From Curtobacterium sp. MCBA15_008 (GTDB lineage: Bacteria; Actinomycetota; Actinomycetes; Actinomycetales; Microbacteriaceae), in NCBI RefSeq assembly GCF_001865065.1, contig NZ_MJGN01000012.1, positions 152,280 to 216,279 of the forward strand: DNA of 64,000 nt. The letters run 5' to 3'. The position numbers and the translations under genes were made by a program. Below, in pieces: positions 53,004-62,438 of this stretch (the first letter of the stretch is position 1; the number at the start of each line of letters is the position of its first letter). The notes below the pieces were generated by a model. That model searched no databases. It saw only the letters and a program-made list of their open reading frames with translations, and had not been told where the DNA came from.

Positions 53004-54668
53004 ATGACCGCCACGCTCGTCGCCAAGGGCCTCGCCGGCGGGTACGCCGCTCGCACACTGTTCGACTCCCTCGACCTGACCGTCGCCCCGGGTGACGTCA
53101 TCGGCGTCGTCGGGGTGAACGGAGCCGGCAAGTCCACGCTGCTCCGGCTGCTCGCGGGCGTCGACGAACCGCTCGCCGGCACGGTGTCGCTCGCCCCGAC
53201 GGACGCGTTCGTCGGCTGGCTGCCCCAGGAGCACGAGCGCGTCGCCGGCGAGACGGTCGGGGTCTACATCGGCCGACGGACCGGCTGCGCCGAGGCCACC
53301 ACGACGATGGACGCCGCGGCCGCCGCGCTCGGCGAACCGGGTGCCGGCGACGCGGCGGCGGACGCGTACTCGGCAGCGCTCGACCGCTGGCTCGCGTCGG
53401 GAGCGGCCGACCTCGACGAGCGGATCCCGGTCGTGCTCGCCGACCTCGGCCTGGTCGTGGGGACGGACGACGACGGCGTCGGTCCGGACTCCCTGATGAC
53501 CGCGCTGTCCGGCGGCCAGGCCGCCCGCGTCGGACTCGCCGCCCTGCTGCTGTCGCGGTTCGACATCGTTCTGCTCGACGAGCCGACGAACGACCTCGAC
53601 CTCGACGGGCTCGACCGGCTCGAGGGCTTCGTGCGGGGCCTCCGCGGCGGTGTCGTGCTCGTCAGCCACGACCGCGAGTTCCTCGCACGCTCCGTCACGG
53701 CCGTGCTCGAGCTCGACCTCGCGCAGTCATCCAACCGGCTGTTCGGCGGCGGCTACGACGCGTACCTCGAGGAACGCGAGATCGCCCGCCAGCACAAGCG
53801 CGACGCCTACGACGACTACGCCTCGACGAAGGCCGACCTCGTCTCGCGCGCCCGCACCCAGCGGGAGTGGTCGAGCCAGGGCGTCCGGAACGCCATGAAG
53901 AAGGCACCGGACAACGACAAGATCCGGCGCAAGGCCGCGAGCGAGTCGAGCGAGAAGCAGGCGCAGAAGGTCCGGCAGATGGAGTCGCGCATCGCCCGGC
54001 TCGACGAGGTCGAGGAACCCCGCAAGGAGTGGCAGCTCGAGTTCACGATCGGCAGTGCGCCCCGCTCGTCCGCCGTCGTCGCGACGCTGGCGGACGCGAC
54101 CTTCACCCAGGGCGACTTCACGCTGGGCCCCGTCTCGCTGCAGGTCGACGGCGGCGACCGGATCGGCATCACCGGACCGAACGGCGCCGGCAAGTCCACC
54201 CTGCTGCGGGCGCTGCTCGGCAAGCAGGAGCCCACCACCGGGAGCGCCTCGCTGGGGTCGAGCGTCGCCGTCGGTGAGATCGACCAGGCACGTGCGGCGT
54301 TCACGGGCGACCAGCCTCTGGCCGACGCGTTCGAGGCCATCGTGCCCGAGTACACGACCGCCGACGTCCGCACGCTGCTCGCGAAGTTCGGGTTGAAGGC
54401 CGACCACGTGGGTCGTCCGGCAGGAGCCCTCTCCCCCGGCGAACGCACCCGGGCCGGACTCGCGCTGCTGCAGGCCCGCGGCGTCAACGTGCTCGTGCTC
54501 GACGAGCCGACGAACCACCTCGACCTGGCGGCGATCGAGCAGCTCGAGCAGGCACTCGACTCCTACGACGGCACGCTCCTGCTCGTCACCCACGACCGCC
54601 GCATGCTCGAGACCGTCCGGCTCGACCGGCAGTGGCACGTCGAGGCCGGGCGGGTCACCGAGGCGTAG
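53004..54668 (+). CDS. ABC-F family ribosome-associated ATPase
   Basis: 554 residues with two ATPase domains and no membrane helices. The first Walker A is GVVGVNGAGKSTLLRLLAG with signature ALSGGQAARVGLA, and the second GITGPNGAGKSTLLRALLG with LSPGERTRAGLA. Between them is the P-site-tRNA interaction linker (YDDYASTKADLVSRARTQRE, rich in charged residues). ABC-F proteins rescue stalled ribosomes or confer resistance to ribosome-binding drugs; the linker is short, as in translation factors. The last 14 bases overlap the convergent gluconokinase. Confidence 0.92.
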   Translation: MTATLVAKGLAGGYAARTLFDSLDLTVAPGDVIGVVGVNGAGKSTLLRLLAGVDEPLAGTVSLAPTDAFVGWLPQEHERVAGETVGVYIGRRTGCAEATTTMDAAAAALGEPGAGDAAADAYSAALDRWLASGAADLDERIPVVLADLGLVVGTDDDGVGPDSLMTALSGGQAARVGLAALLLSRFDIVLLDEPTNDLDLDGLDRLEGFVRGLRGGVVLVSHDREFLARSVTAVLELDLAQSSNRLFGGGYDAYLEEREIARQHKRDAYDDYASTKADLVSRARTQREWSSQGVRNAMKKAPDNDKIRRKAASESSEKQAQKVRQMESRIARLDEVEEPRKEWQLEFTIGSAPRSSAVVATLADATFTQGDFTLGPVSLQVDGGDRIGITGPNGAGKSTLLRALLGKQEPTTGSASLGSSVAVGEIDQARAAFTGDQPLADAFEAIVPEYTTADVRTLLAKFGLKADHVGRPAGALSPGERTRAGLALLQARGVNVLVLDEPTNHLDLAAIEQLEQALDSYDGTLLLVTHDRRMLETVRLDRQWHVEAGRVTEA

Positions 54669-55188
54669 TCGGCTCCAACCCGAGCCGCTGGACGACCTCG
54701 GCGCTCTCCTCGTCCGGGGTGCGGTCGGCGGCGATCGTGACGTGCGCCTCGTCCGGCTGCGGCGGCTCGAGCGTGGCGAGCTGGGACGCCAGCAGTGAGG
54801 TCGGCATGAAGTGTCCGGAGCGCTGGGACATGCGGTCCTGGATGAGCGAGCCCTCGCCGGCCACGTGGACGAAGACCACGCCGGGGGCGCGGAGGACGTC
54901 ACGGTACGAGCGCTTGAGCGCCGAACAGGTCACGACGCCCGGCGCGCCGCGGTCGAGGTGGTCGCGGATCCACGCGGCGACGACGTCGAGCCAGGGCCAG
55001 CGGTCGTCGTCCGTCAGCGGGGTGCCCGCGTGCATCTTGTCGACGTTCGCCGGCGGGTGCATCGAGTCGCCCTCGGCGAAGTCCCACCCGAGATGCTCGG
55101 CCACCATCGCCGCGACGGTCGACTTCCCCGAACCGGAGACACCCATCACGACGAGGACGCGGGCGTCGAGCTGGTCCGCCCCGCTCAT
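54655..55188 (-). CDS. gntK: Gluconokinase
   Basis: 177 residues. P-loop VLVVMGVSGSGKSTVAAMVA, GDSMHPPANVDKMHAGTPLT (gluconate-binding) and VTCSALKRSYRDVLR define the small thermoresistant-type gluconokinase, which feeds gluconate into the pentose phosphate or Entner-Doudoroff route. ATG at 55188 overlaps the gntP stop by four bases (ATGA), making transporter and kinase a unit. Confidence 0.95.
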   Translation of the reverse strand: MSGADQLDARVLVVMGVSGSGKSTVAAMVAEHLGWDFAEGDSMHPPANVDKMHAGTPLTDDDRWPWLDVVAAWIRDHLDRGAPGVVTCSALKRSYRDVLRAPGVVFVHVAGEGSLIQDRMSQRSGHFMPTSLLASQLATLEPPQPDEAHVTIAADRTPDEESAEVVQRLGLEPTTPR

Positions 55189-56729
55189 CGGATGAAGATC
55201 CCGGCGAGGAGGACCCCGGCCAGACCGAAGACCGAGATGAGGCACTCGAGCATCGTCCACGTCTTGAACGTCTGCCCGACGGTGGTGTTGAGGTACCCCT
55301 TCACCAGCCAGAAGCCGGCGTCGTTCACGTGCGACAGGAACACCGAACCCGCACCGATCGCGAGCACGAGGAGCGAGGTCATCGGCGAGGACAGGTCGTG
55401 GGCGATCGGCGCCATGATGCCCGCCGCGGTGACGGTGGCCACCGTCGCCGAACCCGTCGCGACCCGGACGAGCGCGGAGACGACCCAGGCGACGAGCAGC
55501 ACCGAGATGCCGGAGTCCTTCACGGCGTCGGCGATCACCCCGCCGATGCCGGTGTCGATGAGGACCTGCTTGAAGCCACCACCTGCACCCACGATGAGCA
55601 GGACGCCGGCGACCGGCGGCAGCGCGCTCTCGAGCGACTTGGAGACCGCCGAGCGGTCCATCCCGCCGCCGATGGCGAAGAAGACCATCGCGTACACGGC
55701 GGCGATCCCGATCGCGATCATCGGCGACCCGAGGAAGTCGAGCAGGCTGACCCACGCGCCGGAGGCGTCGGGCACCGTCGCCTCGCGGATCGCCTGGGCG
55801 AGCATGAGCACGACGGGCAGCAGGATGCCGACGAGCGCGACGGTGAACGACGGGCTCCGCGGTTCGCTGATGACGCGGGTGAAGTCGCTCTTGCCGTGGG
55901 GCAGGGAGGCGGTGTCCTGCGTGGCGGGGCCGCGCCGTGCCTCCCGGCCGTCGTGCGCGGGGTCCTGCTGACCGGAGCCGCTGCCGCCACGCGACCCGAA
56001 GATGTCCGGGGCGGGGATGTCGACCCAGCGCGCCGCGAAGCGGGCGAAGACCGGTCCGGCCAGCACGATGACGGGGATCGCGAGCACGATGCCGAAGGCG
56101 AGGGTGGTACCGAGGTTCGCGCCGACCGTCGAGATCGCCACGAGCGGGCCGGGGTGCGGCGGCACGAACGCGTGCATCGTGGACAGGCCGACCAGGGCCG
56201 GCACGGCGATCTTCATGATCGGGACGTCACTGCGCTTCGCCACCAGGACGATGATCGGGATGAGGAGCACGAGGCCGACCTCGAAGAACATCGGCAGACC
56301 GATGAGCGCGCCGATCAGGGCCATCGTCCACGGCAGAGCCGCCTTCGACGACTTGCGGACGAGGGTGTCGACGACGCGGTCGGCCGCCCCCGAGTCGACG
56401 AGCATCTTGCCGAACATCGAGCCGAGTCCGACCAGGATGCCGACGCTCGTCATGGTCGCGCCGAAACCGTTGCCGAAGCTCGTGACCGAGGCGTCGGGTG
56501 CGAGGCCGGCGCCGATGCCGACGCCGAGGGCACCGATGGTCAGCGCGATGAACGGGTGGACCTTGAGCCACGTGATCAGGACGATGATCACGACGATGCC
56601 GATGAGCGCCGCGATGATCAGCTGGGCCACGGGGCCGGACGGGTCGACCGTCGGCGTGCCGCCACCGCTTGCTGCGAGCAACGTCGCCGGGTGTGCTGCG
56701 GACGCGTGGTCCTGGAGCGCGTGAGGCAT
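55185..56729 (-). CDS. gntP: Gluconate:H+ symporter (GntP family)
   Basis: 514 residues, 12 or more membrane helices. SFGNGFGATMTSVGILVGLG, GSMFGKMLVDSGAAD, FVPPHPGPLVAIS and GAGGGFKQVLIDTGIG are strongly conserved in GntP/IdnT transporters. A charged cytoplasmic loop of about 55 residues in the middle (SGSGQQDPAHDGREARRGP) is longer than in E. coli. An AAGGGG ribosome-binding site precedes the ATG. Divergent from the FadR-type regulator with the palindrome 56818-56831 between them. Confidence 0.95.
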   Translation of the reverse strand: MPHALQDHASAAHPATLLAASGGGTPTVDPSGPVAQLIIAALIGIVVIIVLITWLKVHPFIALTIGALGVGIGAGLAPDASVTSFGNGFGATMTSVGILVGLGSMFGKMLVDSGAADRVVDTLVRKSSKAALPWTMALIGALIGLPMFFEVGLVLLIPIIVLVAKRSDVPIMKIAVPALVGLSTMHAFVPPHPGPLVAISTVGANLGTTLAFGIVLAIPVIVLAGPVFARFAARWVDIPAPDIFGSRGGSGSGQQDPAHDGREARRGPATQDTASLPHGKSDFTRVISEPRSPSFTVALVGILLPVVLMLAQAIREATVPDASGAWVSLLDFLGSPMIAIGIAAVYAMVFFAIGGGMDRSAVSKSLESALPPVAGVLLIVGAGGGFKQVLIDTGIGGVIADAVKDSGISVLLVAWVVSALVRVATGSATVATVTAAGIMAPIAHDLSSPMTSLLVLAIGAGSVFLSHVNDAGFWLVKGYLNTTVGQTFKTWTMLECLISVFGLAGVLLAGIFIR

Positions 56730-56817
56730 CGGTGCCCCTTCCTGGAGCCGCTGCCGCGCGGCTCCGTCGCCTTGGTGTCGAGTCCGGTCTGGCGCCCTGC
56801 ACGCCGACCGTCAATAA

Positions 56818-56831
56818 TCTGATTAATCAGA
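56818..56831. promoter_or_regulatory. GntR-family operator palindrome
   Basis: TCTGATTAATCAGA is a perfect 14-base palindrome in an unusually AT-rich patch, about 90 bases upstream of gntP and 104 before the divergent regulator gene. It is a likely binding site for the encoded regulator, though its sequence differs from the FadR consensus. Confidence 0.75.
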
Positions 56832-56935
56832 CTATACGACGATCCGCCGCGCGGCATCCGCCCTCTCGGGCAGTCTGCCGATTCGATGGACTCGACGTCA
56901 CGCTCACCGCGTGCGGCGTACTGCATGGAGGAACG

Positions 56936-57670
56936 ATGTCGACCGGACCACGCACGAACGGCTCCCACGGTCGCGGCCTGCACGGCCACGTGCTCGACGT
57001 GCTCGGGCAGCGGATCGTCGACCGCGGCATCGCGCCCGGGTCGGTCCTCCGCCCCGAGCTGGTGGCGGACGAGTTCGGGGTGTCGCGGTCGGTCGTCCGC
57101 GAGGCACTGCGGGTGCTGCAGTCGCTCGGGCTCGTCGAACCGCGGCAGCGCGTCGGCACGCAGGTGCTCGGCATCGGCTCGTGGGAGCTCCTCGCGCCGA
57201 CGGTCATCCGGTGGCGCGGAGCCTCCCCGTCGTACTTCGTGCAGCAGCGGGAACTGCTCGAGCTGCGGCTCGGGGTCGAGCCCGTCGCCGCGGCGCTGGC
57301 GGCACGTCGACGGGACTGCGCGGTCGTGGGCGCCGAGGTGCTCCGGGCCGCCGAGGACATGCTCGACGCCTGCGCGGCCGAGGACAGTCGCGCCTACCTC
57401 GAGGCGGACGTCCGGTTCCACCGGGCGCTGCTGACCGCCTCGGGCAACGCGGTGTTCGCGCACTTCGCCGGCACGGTCGAGGCGCTGCTCCGCACCCGGA
57501 CCTCGGAGTCGCGGGACACCATCACGCGGTGGACGCACGACGCCGCGGCGCGGCACCTCGCCGCCGCGCAGGCGATGGTCGCGGGTGACGGGGCCGAGGC
57601 GTCCCTGGCGACGACCGAGCTCGTGCGGGTCACGCGCGACGAGTTCATCGCGGAGGCGCCCGCCGGCTGA
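56936..57670 (+). CDS. FadR-type GntR transcriptional regulator
   Basis: 244 residues. The winged helix-turn-helix has PGSVLRPELVADEFGVSRSV followed by REALRVLQSLGLVEPRQRVG. The FCD ligand domain has the metal-binding pattern (DVRFHRALLTASGNAVFAHF, and ARHLAAAQAM). It probably senses gluconate or gluconate-6-phosphate and represses gntP-gntK, from its divergent position. ATG at 56936 follows GGAGG. Confidence 0.93.
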   Translation: MSTGPRTNGSHGRGLHGHVLDVLGQRIVDRGIAPGSVLRPELVADEFGVSRSVVREALRVLQSLGLVEPRQRVGTQVLGIGSWELLAPTVIRWRGASPSYFVQQRELLELRLGVEPVAAALAARRRDCAVVGAEVLRAAEDMLDACAAEDSRAYLEADVRFHRALLTASGNAVFAHFAGTVEALLRTRTSESRDTITRWTHDAAARHLAAAQAMVAGDGAEASLATTELVRVTRDEFIAEAPAG

Positions 57671-57741
57671 CGCGTGGGCGTTCCTGCCCATCGCACCCGA
57701 CGTGGGATGCCGTTCCGCTCGTCGGAGGTCGAAAAGACTTG

Positions 57742-57792
57742 CCTCCTACGCGCGAAACGTCCTCCTCCGCGCGAAACCGCCCCCTACGCGCG
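57742..57792. repeat. 19-bp tandem repeats at a convergent gene junction
   Basis: Two complete units (57742-57760, 57761-57779) and a partial third (57780-57792), each with CCTCC(T/C)-type start and a GCGCG core. The third unit holds CTA at 57784-57786, the stop of the minus-strand acetyltransferase. It is the third example of such an array at a convergent junction in this window. Confidence 0.85.
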
Positions 57793-58398
57793 CTCCGGCC
57801 GACCGCGGAACAGCCGGGGCCCCCGCAGCCGCAGCCGCATCGTGACCGTGCCGAGCCAGCGGTCGTACTTGTAGCCGACCTTGCCCATGCGCCCGACCTC
57901 CTCGAAGCCGAGCCGCTCGTGCAGGCGGATCGACGCCTCGGCCTGCCGGTCGGCGATGACGGCGACGATCTCGCGGACGCCGGCCGAACGGCACTCGTCG
58001 ATCAGGGCCTCCATGAGCGCACGCCCGAGACCCTTCCCGCCGGACGCCGCCCCGAGGTAGATCGAGTCCTCGACCACGCGGTTCGACCGGTCCCGCGGGT
58101 TCCACGCGTCGACGAGGGCGTACCCGAGCACCTGGCCGGACGGGTTCACGGCGACGAGGAACGGCAGCTTCCGCTTCCGGATGTCGTCGTACCGCCGCTT
58201 CCACGCGGCGAACGTGAACGCCGAGGGGTCGAAGGTCACCGACGAGTTCCGGACGTAGTGCGTGTGGATCTCGCGGATGTCGGGCAGGTCCGACGCCTCC
58301 GCAGCGCGGATCGTGTACGTGAACGCGGCCTCGGCGGGCACCGGGGCACGCAGGTGTCGCGGCAGGACCCGTCGCCGCTGGTATTCCTCCTCGAGCAC
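57784..58398 (-). CDS. GNAT-family acetyltransferase (PAT-like)
   Basis: 204 residues. The acetyl-CoA site is SGGKGLGRALMEALIDECRS; VEDSIYLGAA and the C-terminal SIRLHERLGFEEVGRMGKVG follow the phosphinothricin-acetyltransferase subfamily. HTHYVRNSSVTFDPS near the start is also typical of that group. The substrate might be a glutamate analogue, methionine derivative or another amine. GTG start at 58398, nine bases after the ung stop and without a strong ribosome-binding site. Confidence 0.88.
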   Translation of the reverse strand: MLEEEYQRRRVLPRHLRAPVPAEAAFTYTIRAAEASDLPDIREIHTHYVRNSSVTFDPSAFTFAAWKRRYDDIRKRKLPFLVAVNPSGQVLGYALVDAWNPRDRSNRVVEDSIYLGAASGGKGLGRALMEALIDECRSAGVREIVAVIADRQAEASIRLHERLGFEEVGRMGKVGYKYDRWLGTVTMRLRLRGPRLFRGRPERA

Positions 58399-58407
58399 GG
58401 ACCGAGC

Positions 58408-59103
58408 CTATGCCGCGGGGACGTCCGTGGGCAGGGCCCAGTCCACGGGGTCCGCACCCTGCGCGGCGAGCAACTCGTTCACCTGCGAGAACGGACGGCT
58501 GCCGAAGAACCCGCGCGAGGCGCTGAGCGGACTCGGGTGCGCGGACGCCACCACCGGGGTGTCGCCGAGGAGCAGCCGGACGGACCCCGCCTGCGCACCC
58601 CACAGCACGGCGACGAGCGGCGTCCCACGCTCGACGAGCGCACGGACGGCCTGGTCGGTGACGGCTTCCCAGCCCTTGCCGCGGTGGCTGCCGGCCTCGC
58701 CCGCCTGCACGGTGAGGACCCGGTTGAGCAGCAGGACACCCTGCGCCGACCACGGCCGCAGGTCACCGTGCTGCGGCGGTGTCACGCCGAGGTCCGCTTC
58801 GAGTTCCTTGTAGACGTTCGCCAGGCTGCGCGGGATCGGCCGCACGTGCGGGTCGACGGCGAAGGACAGGCCGATGGGGTGGCCCGGCGTCGGGTACGGG
58901 TCCTGTCCGACCACCAGGACCTTGACCGCGTCGAACGGATCGGCGAAGGCGCGGAGCACGTGGTCGCCCGCGGGCAGGTAGTGCCGACCGGCCGCGACCT
59001 CGTCGCGGAGCCAGGACCCCATCCGGTGGACGTCGTCCTCGACCGGTGCGAGCGCTCGGGCCCAGCCCGGGTCGACCAGGTCGGCGAGCGGGCGCGGCTG
59101 CAC
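58408..59103 (-). CDS. ung: Uracil-DNA glycosylase (family 1)
   Basis: 231 residues. [20 protein letters not shown] carries the catalytic aspartate and uracil-pocket residues, [17 protein letters not shown] is conserved, and [19 protein letters not shown] is the minor-groove loop. It removes uracil from DNA. A GTG start follows the S51 peptidase gene by 12 bases. Confidence 0.96.
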   Translation of the reverse strand: MQPRPLADLVDPGWARALAPVEDDVHRMGSWLRDEVAAGRHYLPAGDHVLRAFADPFDAVKVLVVGQDPYPTPGHPIGLSFAVDPHVRPIPRSLANVYKELEADLGVTPPQHGDLRPWSAQGVLLLNRVLTVQAGEAGSHRGKGWEAVTDQAVRALVERGTPLVAVLWGAQAGSVRLLLGDTPVVASAHPSPLSASRGFFGSRPFSQVNELLAAQGADPVDWALPTDVPAA

Positions 59104-59115
59104 GGTCGTCGGTGC

Positions 59116-59835
59116 CTACGCGCCCATGGTGGCGACGGAGACCGACTCGTCCCCGGCGACGACGCGCCAGACGCTGCCGGTGCCGCGGACCTCGAGCGCG
59201 CCCTCGCCGACGACGAGCGTGGTGTCCTCGTCGATCGCGAGACCGGCGGTGACGAACTCGGCCTCGGCGCTGGCGATCAGCCGCGCGAGCGTGCCGGCCT
59301 GCACCGCGTGCACGTCGATGGTCAGGTCGACGAGTCCGAGTCCTTCGCGGAGCTCGACCTCGTCGAGTCCCTCGGCCGCTTCTTCCGGGCAGATCTCCAC
59401 GCCGCCGATGCGCCAGCCGCCGACCAGGGCACGGTCGGCCGCGATCATCGCCCCGGCGGAGTAGCCGAGGTAGGGCAGGCCGTCGGACACGAGCAGGCGG
59501 ATCTGGTCGACGAGCGGGGCGACGGCGTCGAGGTAGTGCGGGGTGACCCCACCCCCGACGACGAGTGCGTCGACATCGCTGAGGACGGTGGTGCTGAAGA
59601 CCTCGCCCGGGGCGATCTCGGACACGAGGACCTCGGCCTGACGGGCGCCGCCGAGGACCTCGGCGATGTCCTCGGTCGAGCTGGGGCTCGCGCCCACCGA
59701 GCTGGCGACGGACAGCAGGCCGATCCGCGGGACGGTCCGGCCGACGGCTGCGGAGCGCGCCGTGGCCTCGGCGAGGAAGGACGCTGCGGCGTCCGAGGCG
59801 GCGAAGGGTCCGCCGCCGACGAGGTGGATGCTCAC
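59116..59835 (-). CDS. Peptidase E/cyanophycinase-like serine peptidase (S51)
   Basis: 239 residues. Nucleophile elbow YLGYSAGAMIAADR with S126; the glycine-rich VGGGVTPHYLDAV and late IDEDTTLVVGEGALEV are S51 features. Members cleave aspartyl dipeptides or cyanophycin-type isopeptides. GTG at 59835 overlaps the phosphoribosyltransferase stop (GTGA). No cyanophycin synthetase lies in the window. Confidence 0.85.
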   Translation of the reverse strand: MSIHLVGGGPFAASDAAASFLAEATARSAAVGRTVPRIGLLSVASSVGASPSSTEDIAEVLGGARQAEVLVSEIAPGEVFSTTVLSDVDALVVGGGVTPHYLDAVAPLVDQIRLLVSDGLPYLGYSAGAMIAADRALVGGWRIGGVEICPEEAAEGLDEVELREGLGLVDLTIDVHAVQAGTLARLIASAEAEFVTAGLAIDEDTTLVVGEGALEVRGTGSVWRVVAGDESVSVATMGA

Positions 59836-60365
59836 GACTCGGCCGTCACCGGGGCGAGGGCGCTCCACGGGAAGGTGATCCACCCGTCGACGCGGCGCCA
59901 GACGTGGTCGGGCTCGAGCACGGTGCCGGGCTTCGAGTAGAGGCAGGCGCTGCGGACGTCGGCACCGGCGTTCCGCACGATGTCGACGACCAGGCGCAGG
60001 GTGCGGCCGGAGTCGGACACGTCGTCCACGATCAGGACGCGCTTGCCGGCGAGGCTCGGGGCGTCGAGCGCGGGCGACAGGATGACCGGCTCGTCGAGGC
60101 GCTGCTCGACGTCGGTGTAGAACTCGACGTTGATCGAGCCGCACTCCTTGGTGCCGAGCGCGTAGGCGACGGCGCCGGCGATGATGAGTCCACCGCGGGC
60201 CACGGCGACGACGACCTCGGGCTCGAACCCGGAGGACAGGACGTCCTTGGCGAGCAGGCGCGCAGCGTCACCGAACTCCAGCCATCCGAGCACCTCGGGC
60301 CCGCTCGTCACGGTCACGGTCGAGGGAGCCTGGGCGGGTGACCCGGAGTCGCTGCTGATCGGCAT
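59832..60365 (-). CDS. Purine phosphoribosyltransferase-like protein
   Basis: 177 residues. The PRPP loop is RVLIVDDVSDSGRTLRLVVD, with the substrate loop GLIIAGAVAYALG; the fold is that of xanthine/hypoxanthine phosphoribosyltransferases (COG2236). EFYTDVEQRLDEPVILSP in the hood fits. It salvages a purine base using PRPP. First of a two-gene unit with the S51 peptidase. Confidence 0.87.
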   Translation of the reverse strand: MPISSDSGSPAQAPSTVTVTSGPEVLGWLEFGDAARLLAKDVLSSGFEPEVVVAVARGGLIIAGAVAYALGTKECGSINVEFYTDVEQRLDEPVILSPALDAPSLAGKRVLIVDDVSDSGRTLRLVVDIVRNAGADVRSACLYSKPGTVLEPDHVWRRVDGWITFPWSALAPVTAES

Positions 60366-60450
60366 CCGACCACGGTACCGGCACGGAGCCCGCGCCCGCG
60401 ACCCGCAGGTGCACCCGGGCGCGTACTCCCGTCGTCCCGGCCCGGTCGGA

Positions 60451-61227
60451 TCAGACCCGCGGGGCGAGCGTCCCGCGCGCGAGCTTGTGCTGCGCGGACT
60501 GCGCCACCGGGCGGATCGTCACGAGGTCGAGGTTCACGTGCGCGGGCAGCTCGACCGCGTGCACGATCGCCTCGGCGACGTCCTCGGCGACGAGCGGCTC
60601 CGGCACGTCGTCGTACACGGCAGCGGCCTTCTCGGCGTCGCCGCGGAAGCGGGTCAGTGCGAACTCGTCGGTCTTCACCAGACCCGGCGCGACCTCGACG
60701 ACCCGGAGCGGTTCGCCGTTCAGCTCGAGCCGGAGCGCGGCCACCAGGGCGTGCTCGGCGAACTTCGCGGCGTTGTACCCGCCGCCGTTCTCGTACGCCA
60801 CGTGCCCGGCCGTGCTCGTGACCGTGACGATGTCGGCGTTCCCCGCGGTGGCCGCACGCCGCCGCAGGTGCGGGAGCAGCGCAGCGACCACGCGCTTCGT
60901 GCCGATGACGTTCACCTCGAACATCGCGCGCCAGTCGTCGACGTCGGACGCCTCGACGCTCGCGGAGCCGAAGGCCCCACCGGCGTTGTTCACCAGGACG
61001 TCCGCTCCCCCGAGCTCCTCGACCCGTGCGGCCAGCGCCTCGACGTCGGCGGCGTCCGTGATGTCCGCGACGAGCACGTCGGCCCCGGTGGCCTCGGCGA
61101 GCGCCTGCAGCTTCGCCTCGCGCCGGGCGACGGCGAGGACGTCCCACCCGCGGGAGCGGAACAGCCGGACGGTCGCCGCCCCGATGCCCGAGCTCGCTCC
61201 GGTGACGACTGCGCGACGTGGTGCCAT
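60451..61227 (-). CDS. Short-chain dehydrogenase/reductase
   Basis: 258 residues. VVTGASSGIGAATVRLF, VLVNNAGGAFG, the catalytic YNAAK and IVTVTSTAG are classical SDR motifs, and the first motif followed by R in ARREAKL suggests NADPH preference. YdfG-like serine or 3-hydroxy acid dehydrogenases look closest. It stands alone, divergent from the acyltransferase gene. Confidence 0.92.
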   Translation of the reverse strand: MAPRRAVVTGASSGIGAATVRLFRSRGWDVLAVARREAKLQALAEATGADVLVADITDAADVEALAARVEELGGADVLVNNAGGAFGSASVEASDVDDWRAMFEVNVIGTKRVVAALLPHLRRRAATAGNADIVTVTSTAGHVAYENGGGYNAAKFAEHALVAALRLELNGEPLRVVEVAPGLVKTDEFALTRFRGDAEKAAAVYDDVPEPLVAEDVAEAIVHAVELPAHVNLDLVTIRPVAQSAQHKLARGTLAPRV

Positions 61228-61309
61228 GTGCTTCCTCCAGGGGTCGGGCGGGGGTGCCCCTGCAACCGTACCGATCCCCGGACATCACGATCCGGTAACG
61301 TGACCCGGG

Positions 61310-62401
61310 ATGACGACGGATGCCGCCCCTCCAGCGCCCTCGGCGCCCGCCACCGGTCTCGAGCCCGGCCGTGCGAAGCGTCGTATCCCGATGTGGGACA
61401 CGGCGCGGTTCCTCGCGGTCACGCTCGTGGTCATCGGGCACGCGATCCAGCGGCAGACGACGGCGAGCGAGCACGCCCTCGCGCTGTACACCTTCATCTA
61501 CGCGTTCCACATGCCCGCGTTCGGCGTGATCAGCGGCTACTTCTCGTCCGCCGACACCCCGACGGCGAAGCGGATGCGCCGCACGATCACCGACATCGTC
61601 GTGCCGTACATCATCATGCAGACGATCTGGACCGTGGTGCAGGGTCTGGCCGAGGGCGGGAAGAAGTTCAACCCGACGCAGCCGACCTGGACGCTGTGGT
61701 TCCTGCTCGCCCTGGGGATCTTCAAGCTGATCCTGCCGTACCTCGCCCAGCTGCGGTGGCCGCTGTTCTGGGCGGTCGTGTTCAGCATCGGCGTCGGGTA
61801 CTTCGACAACGTGGACTCGACGCTCTCCCTGTCCCGCGCGATCAGCCTGCTGCCGTTCTTCCTGCTCGGCTGGCAGGTGAAGCAGTGGGGCGTCTTCGAC
61901 CGCTGGTACGACGCGCCCCGGCGGATCGTCGTGCGGGTCCGGATCGCCGCCGCCGCGGTGTTCGCGGCGTGGGCGGTGTCGTGTGCGATCTGGATCCCGC
62001 AGTTCAAGGAGTTCGACCTCCACCACTGGTTCTTCTACGACGACTCGTACTCGGGGCTCGGCGAGGACGCCTGGTGGGCAGGTGCCGTGCGCTTCGGCCT
62101 GATGCTGCTCGCGGCGCTGCTGACGGCGTCGTTCCTGCTGCTCGTCCCCCGTCGGAACGTGTGGATCACCCAGTTCGGCGCGGCGACGATGTACGTCTAC
62201 CTGCTCCACACCTTCCTGCTCTACCCGGTCCGCGAGTCCGGCATCCTCGCCGGTGCGCACTCCGCATGGCCCTACGTCCTGCTGATGGTCGGGTTCGCCT
62301 GCGCCGTCAGCCTGTTCCTCGCGCAGCCGTTCGTCCGCCGCGGGATGCGCTGGCTGCTCGAGCCCAAGGTCGACTGGCTCTTCCGCCGCGACCCGGCCTA
62401 G
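61310..62401 (+). CDS. Acyltransferase-3 family membrane protein
   Basis: 363 residues with ten membrane helices. The catalytic-type motif is WDTARFLAVTLVVIGHAIQR, and the rest (FHMPAFGVISGYFS, LWFLLALGIFKLILPYLAQL, MYVYLLHTFLLYP) is that of OafA/fucose-4-O-acetylase-like enzymes. It likely O-acylates a surface carbohydrate or small molecule. ATG at 61310; monocistronic. Confidence 0.9.
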   Translation: MTTDAAPPAPSAPATGLEPGRAKRRIPMWDTARFLAVTLVVIGHAIQRQTTASEHALALYTFIYAFHMPAFGVISGYFSSADTPTAKRMRRTITDIVVPYIIMQTIWTVVQGLAEGGKKFNPTQPTWTLWFLLALGIFKLILPYLAQLRWPLFWAVVFSIGVGYFDNVDSTLSLSRAISLLPFFLLGWQVKQWGVFDRWYDAPRRIVVRVRIAAAAVFAAWAVSCAIWIPQFKEFDLHHWFFYDDSYSGLGEDAWWAGAVRFGLMLLAALLTASFLLLVPRRNVWITQFGAATMYVYLLHTFLLYPVRESGILAGAHSAWPYVLLMVGFACAVSLFLAQPFVRRGMRWLLEPKVDWLFRRDPA

Positions 62402-62438
62402 TCGCCCCCGCCCTTCGCACGGTGTGTGGCCAGCGCCG

